Assembly (NCBI GenBank): GCA_013298675.1
Contig: JAAFIJ010000165.1
Location: 1-6,433, forward strand
Direction: 5' to 3'
DNA length: 6,433 nucleotides
Source: Rhodobacterales bacterium
Lineage (GTDB): Bacteria > Pseudomonadota > Alphaproteobacteria > Rhodobacterales > Rhodobacteraceae
This document shows, in pieces, positions 6,086 through 6,433 of this stretch. Position numbers and translations under genes: made by a program. The stretch's first letter is position 1. Each line of letters opens with the position of its first letter. The notes under the pieces were generated by a model that was not told the DNA's origin, ran no database searches, and was given only the letters and a program-made list of their open reading frames with translations.

Positions 6086-6433
6086 ATGGCCCTGCGCCGC
6101 CGCCGCGACAACTCGATGATATGGCCCGGTTTTGTGGATGCAGTGACCACGTTGCTGATGGTTATGATGTTTGTTCTGACCATTTTTACCGTGATGCAAT
6201 CAGTGCTGCGCGACACCATCTCTACGCAAAGTGGAGAGTTGGATACGTTGACCGCGCAGATCGCCCAACTTGCCGATGCTTTGGGGCTAGAGCGAACCCG
6301 CGCCGACGGTTTGCAGGCCGAGGTTGGGACGCTGACCGCGACTTTGTCCCAAGCCCGCGCTGACGGTGAACGGCAAGCGGGGTTGATCGATACGCTGACC
6401 AGTCAGTTGGCAAGCAAAAGCAATGATTTGTCG
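6086..6433 (+). CDS. MotB/OmpA-like partner protein, N-terminal part (runs off window end)
   Basis: This frame is open for 116 codons to the last base, so the 3' end is missing. It starts at ATG 6086, 2 nt after the stop of the MotA-like gene, with GGA at 6076-6078. The N-terminus is very basic (MALRRRRD), followed by one membrane helix at about residues 12-37 that begins WPGFVDAVTTLLMVMMF. Asp18 sits at the start of the helix, as the proton-carrying aspartate does in MotB, TolR and ExbD. From residue 48 on, the chain is a Leu/Ala/Thr/Gln-rich likely coiled coil with repeats of the type LDTLTAQIAQL, GTLTATLSQAR and IDTLTSQLASK, which should lie in the periplasm. Homologues of this layout commonly end in an OmpA/MotB peptidoglycan-binding domain; that part is outside the window and is not shown. 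It is very likely the stator-like partner of the preceding protein. Confidence 0.8.
   Translation, partial: MALRRRRDNSMIWPGFVDAVTTLLMVMMFVLTIFTVMQSVLRDTISTQSGELDTLTAQIAQLADALGLERTRADGLQAEVGTLTATLSQARADGERQAGLIDTLTSQLASKSNDLS

Noticed and set aside
1..6433. Mobile element, CRISPR array, tRNA or phage remnant
   Set aside because: No terminal inverted repeats, spaced direct repeats, cloverleaf sequence, transposase or integrase motifs were seen; gene content and base composition are even throughout.

Overview
The window looks like ordinary chromosome of an alphaproteobacterium, most likely a Rhodobacteraceae (Roseobacter-type) organism. The evidence is moderately high G+C, Shine-Dalgarno-led starts, tightly packed genes, a homospermidine synthase end of alphaproteobacterial type, a DUF2125 protein and an extensin-like protein. 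The family assignments come from recognising motifs by eye; no database search was possible. I see no tRNA, rRNA, CRISPR array, insertion sequence, phage gene or attachment site, and no clear sign of recent transfer.

Layout. (1) 1-219 is the C-terminal end of a homospermidine synthase, followed by a strong G+C-rich hairpin at 247-279. (2) 317-3190 is a tight plus-strand cluster: a HisC-type aminotransferase, a prephenate/arogenate dehydrogenase (TyrC) joined to it by an ATGA overlap, and an exported extensin-like protein that overlaps or almost abuts tyrC. The first two genes form a plausible aromatic amino acid module, since HisC-like enzymes next to TyrA/TyrC often transaminate phenylpyruvate or prephenate as well as histidinol phosphate. 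(3) 3198-4172 on the minus strand is a DUF2125 envelope protein. It converges on the extensin gene with only 7 nt between the two stop codons. (4) A 62-nt divergent gap leads to a ChaC-type gamma-glutamylcyclotransferase (4235-4792). (5) 4860-6433 holds a two-gene set: a MotA/TolQ/ExbB-type four-helix membrane protein with a long coiled-coil tail, and 2 nt downstream the start of a MotB/OmpA-like partner with a single membrane helix carrying a conserved-type aspartate. The partner runs off the window end.

The most interesting item is the last pair. It has the parts of a proton-driven membrane motor or energy-transducing channel, but lacks flagellar or Tol/Exb neighbours in view. In outline (MotA-like channel plus long coiled-coil tail, then MotB-like coiled-coil protein) it resembles the ZorA/ZorB core of Zorya defence systems. 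The housekeeping neighbourhood argues for a conserved envelope function instead, and the window ends before this can be decided.
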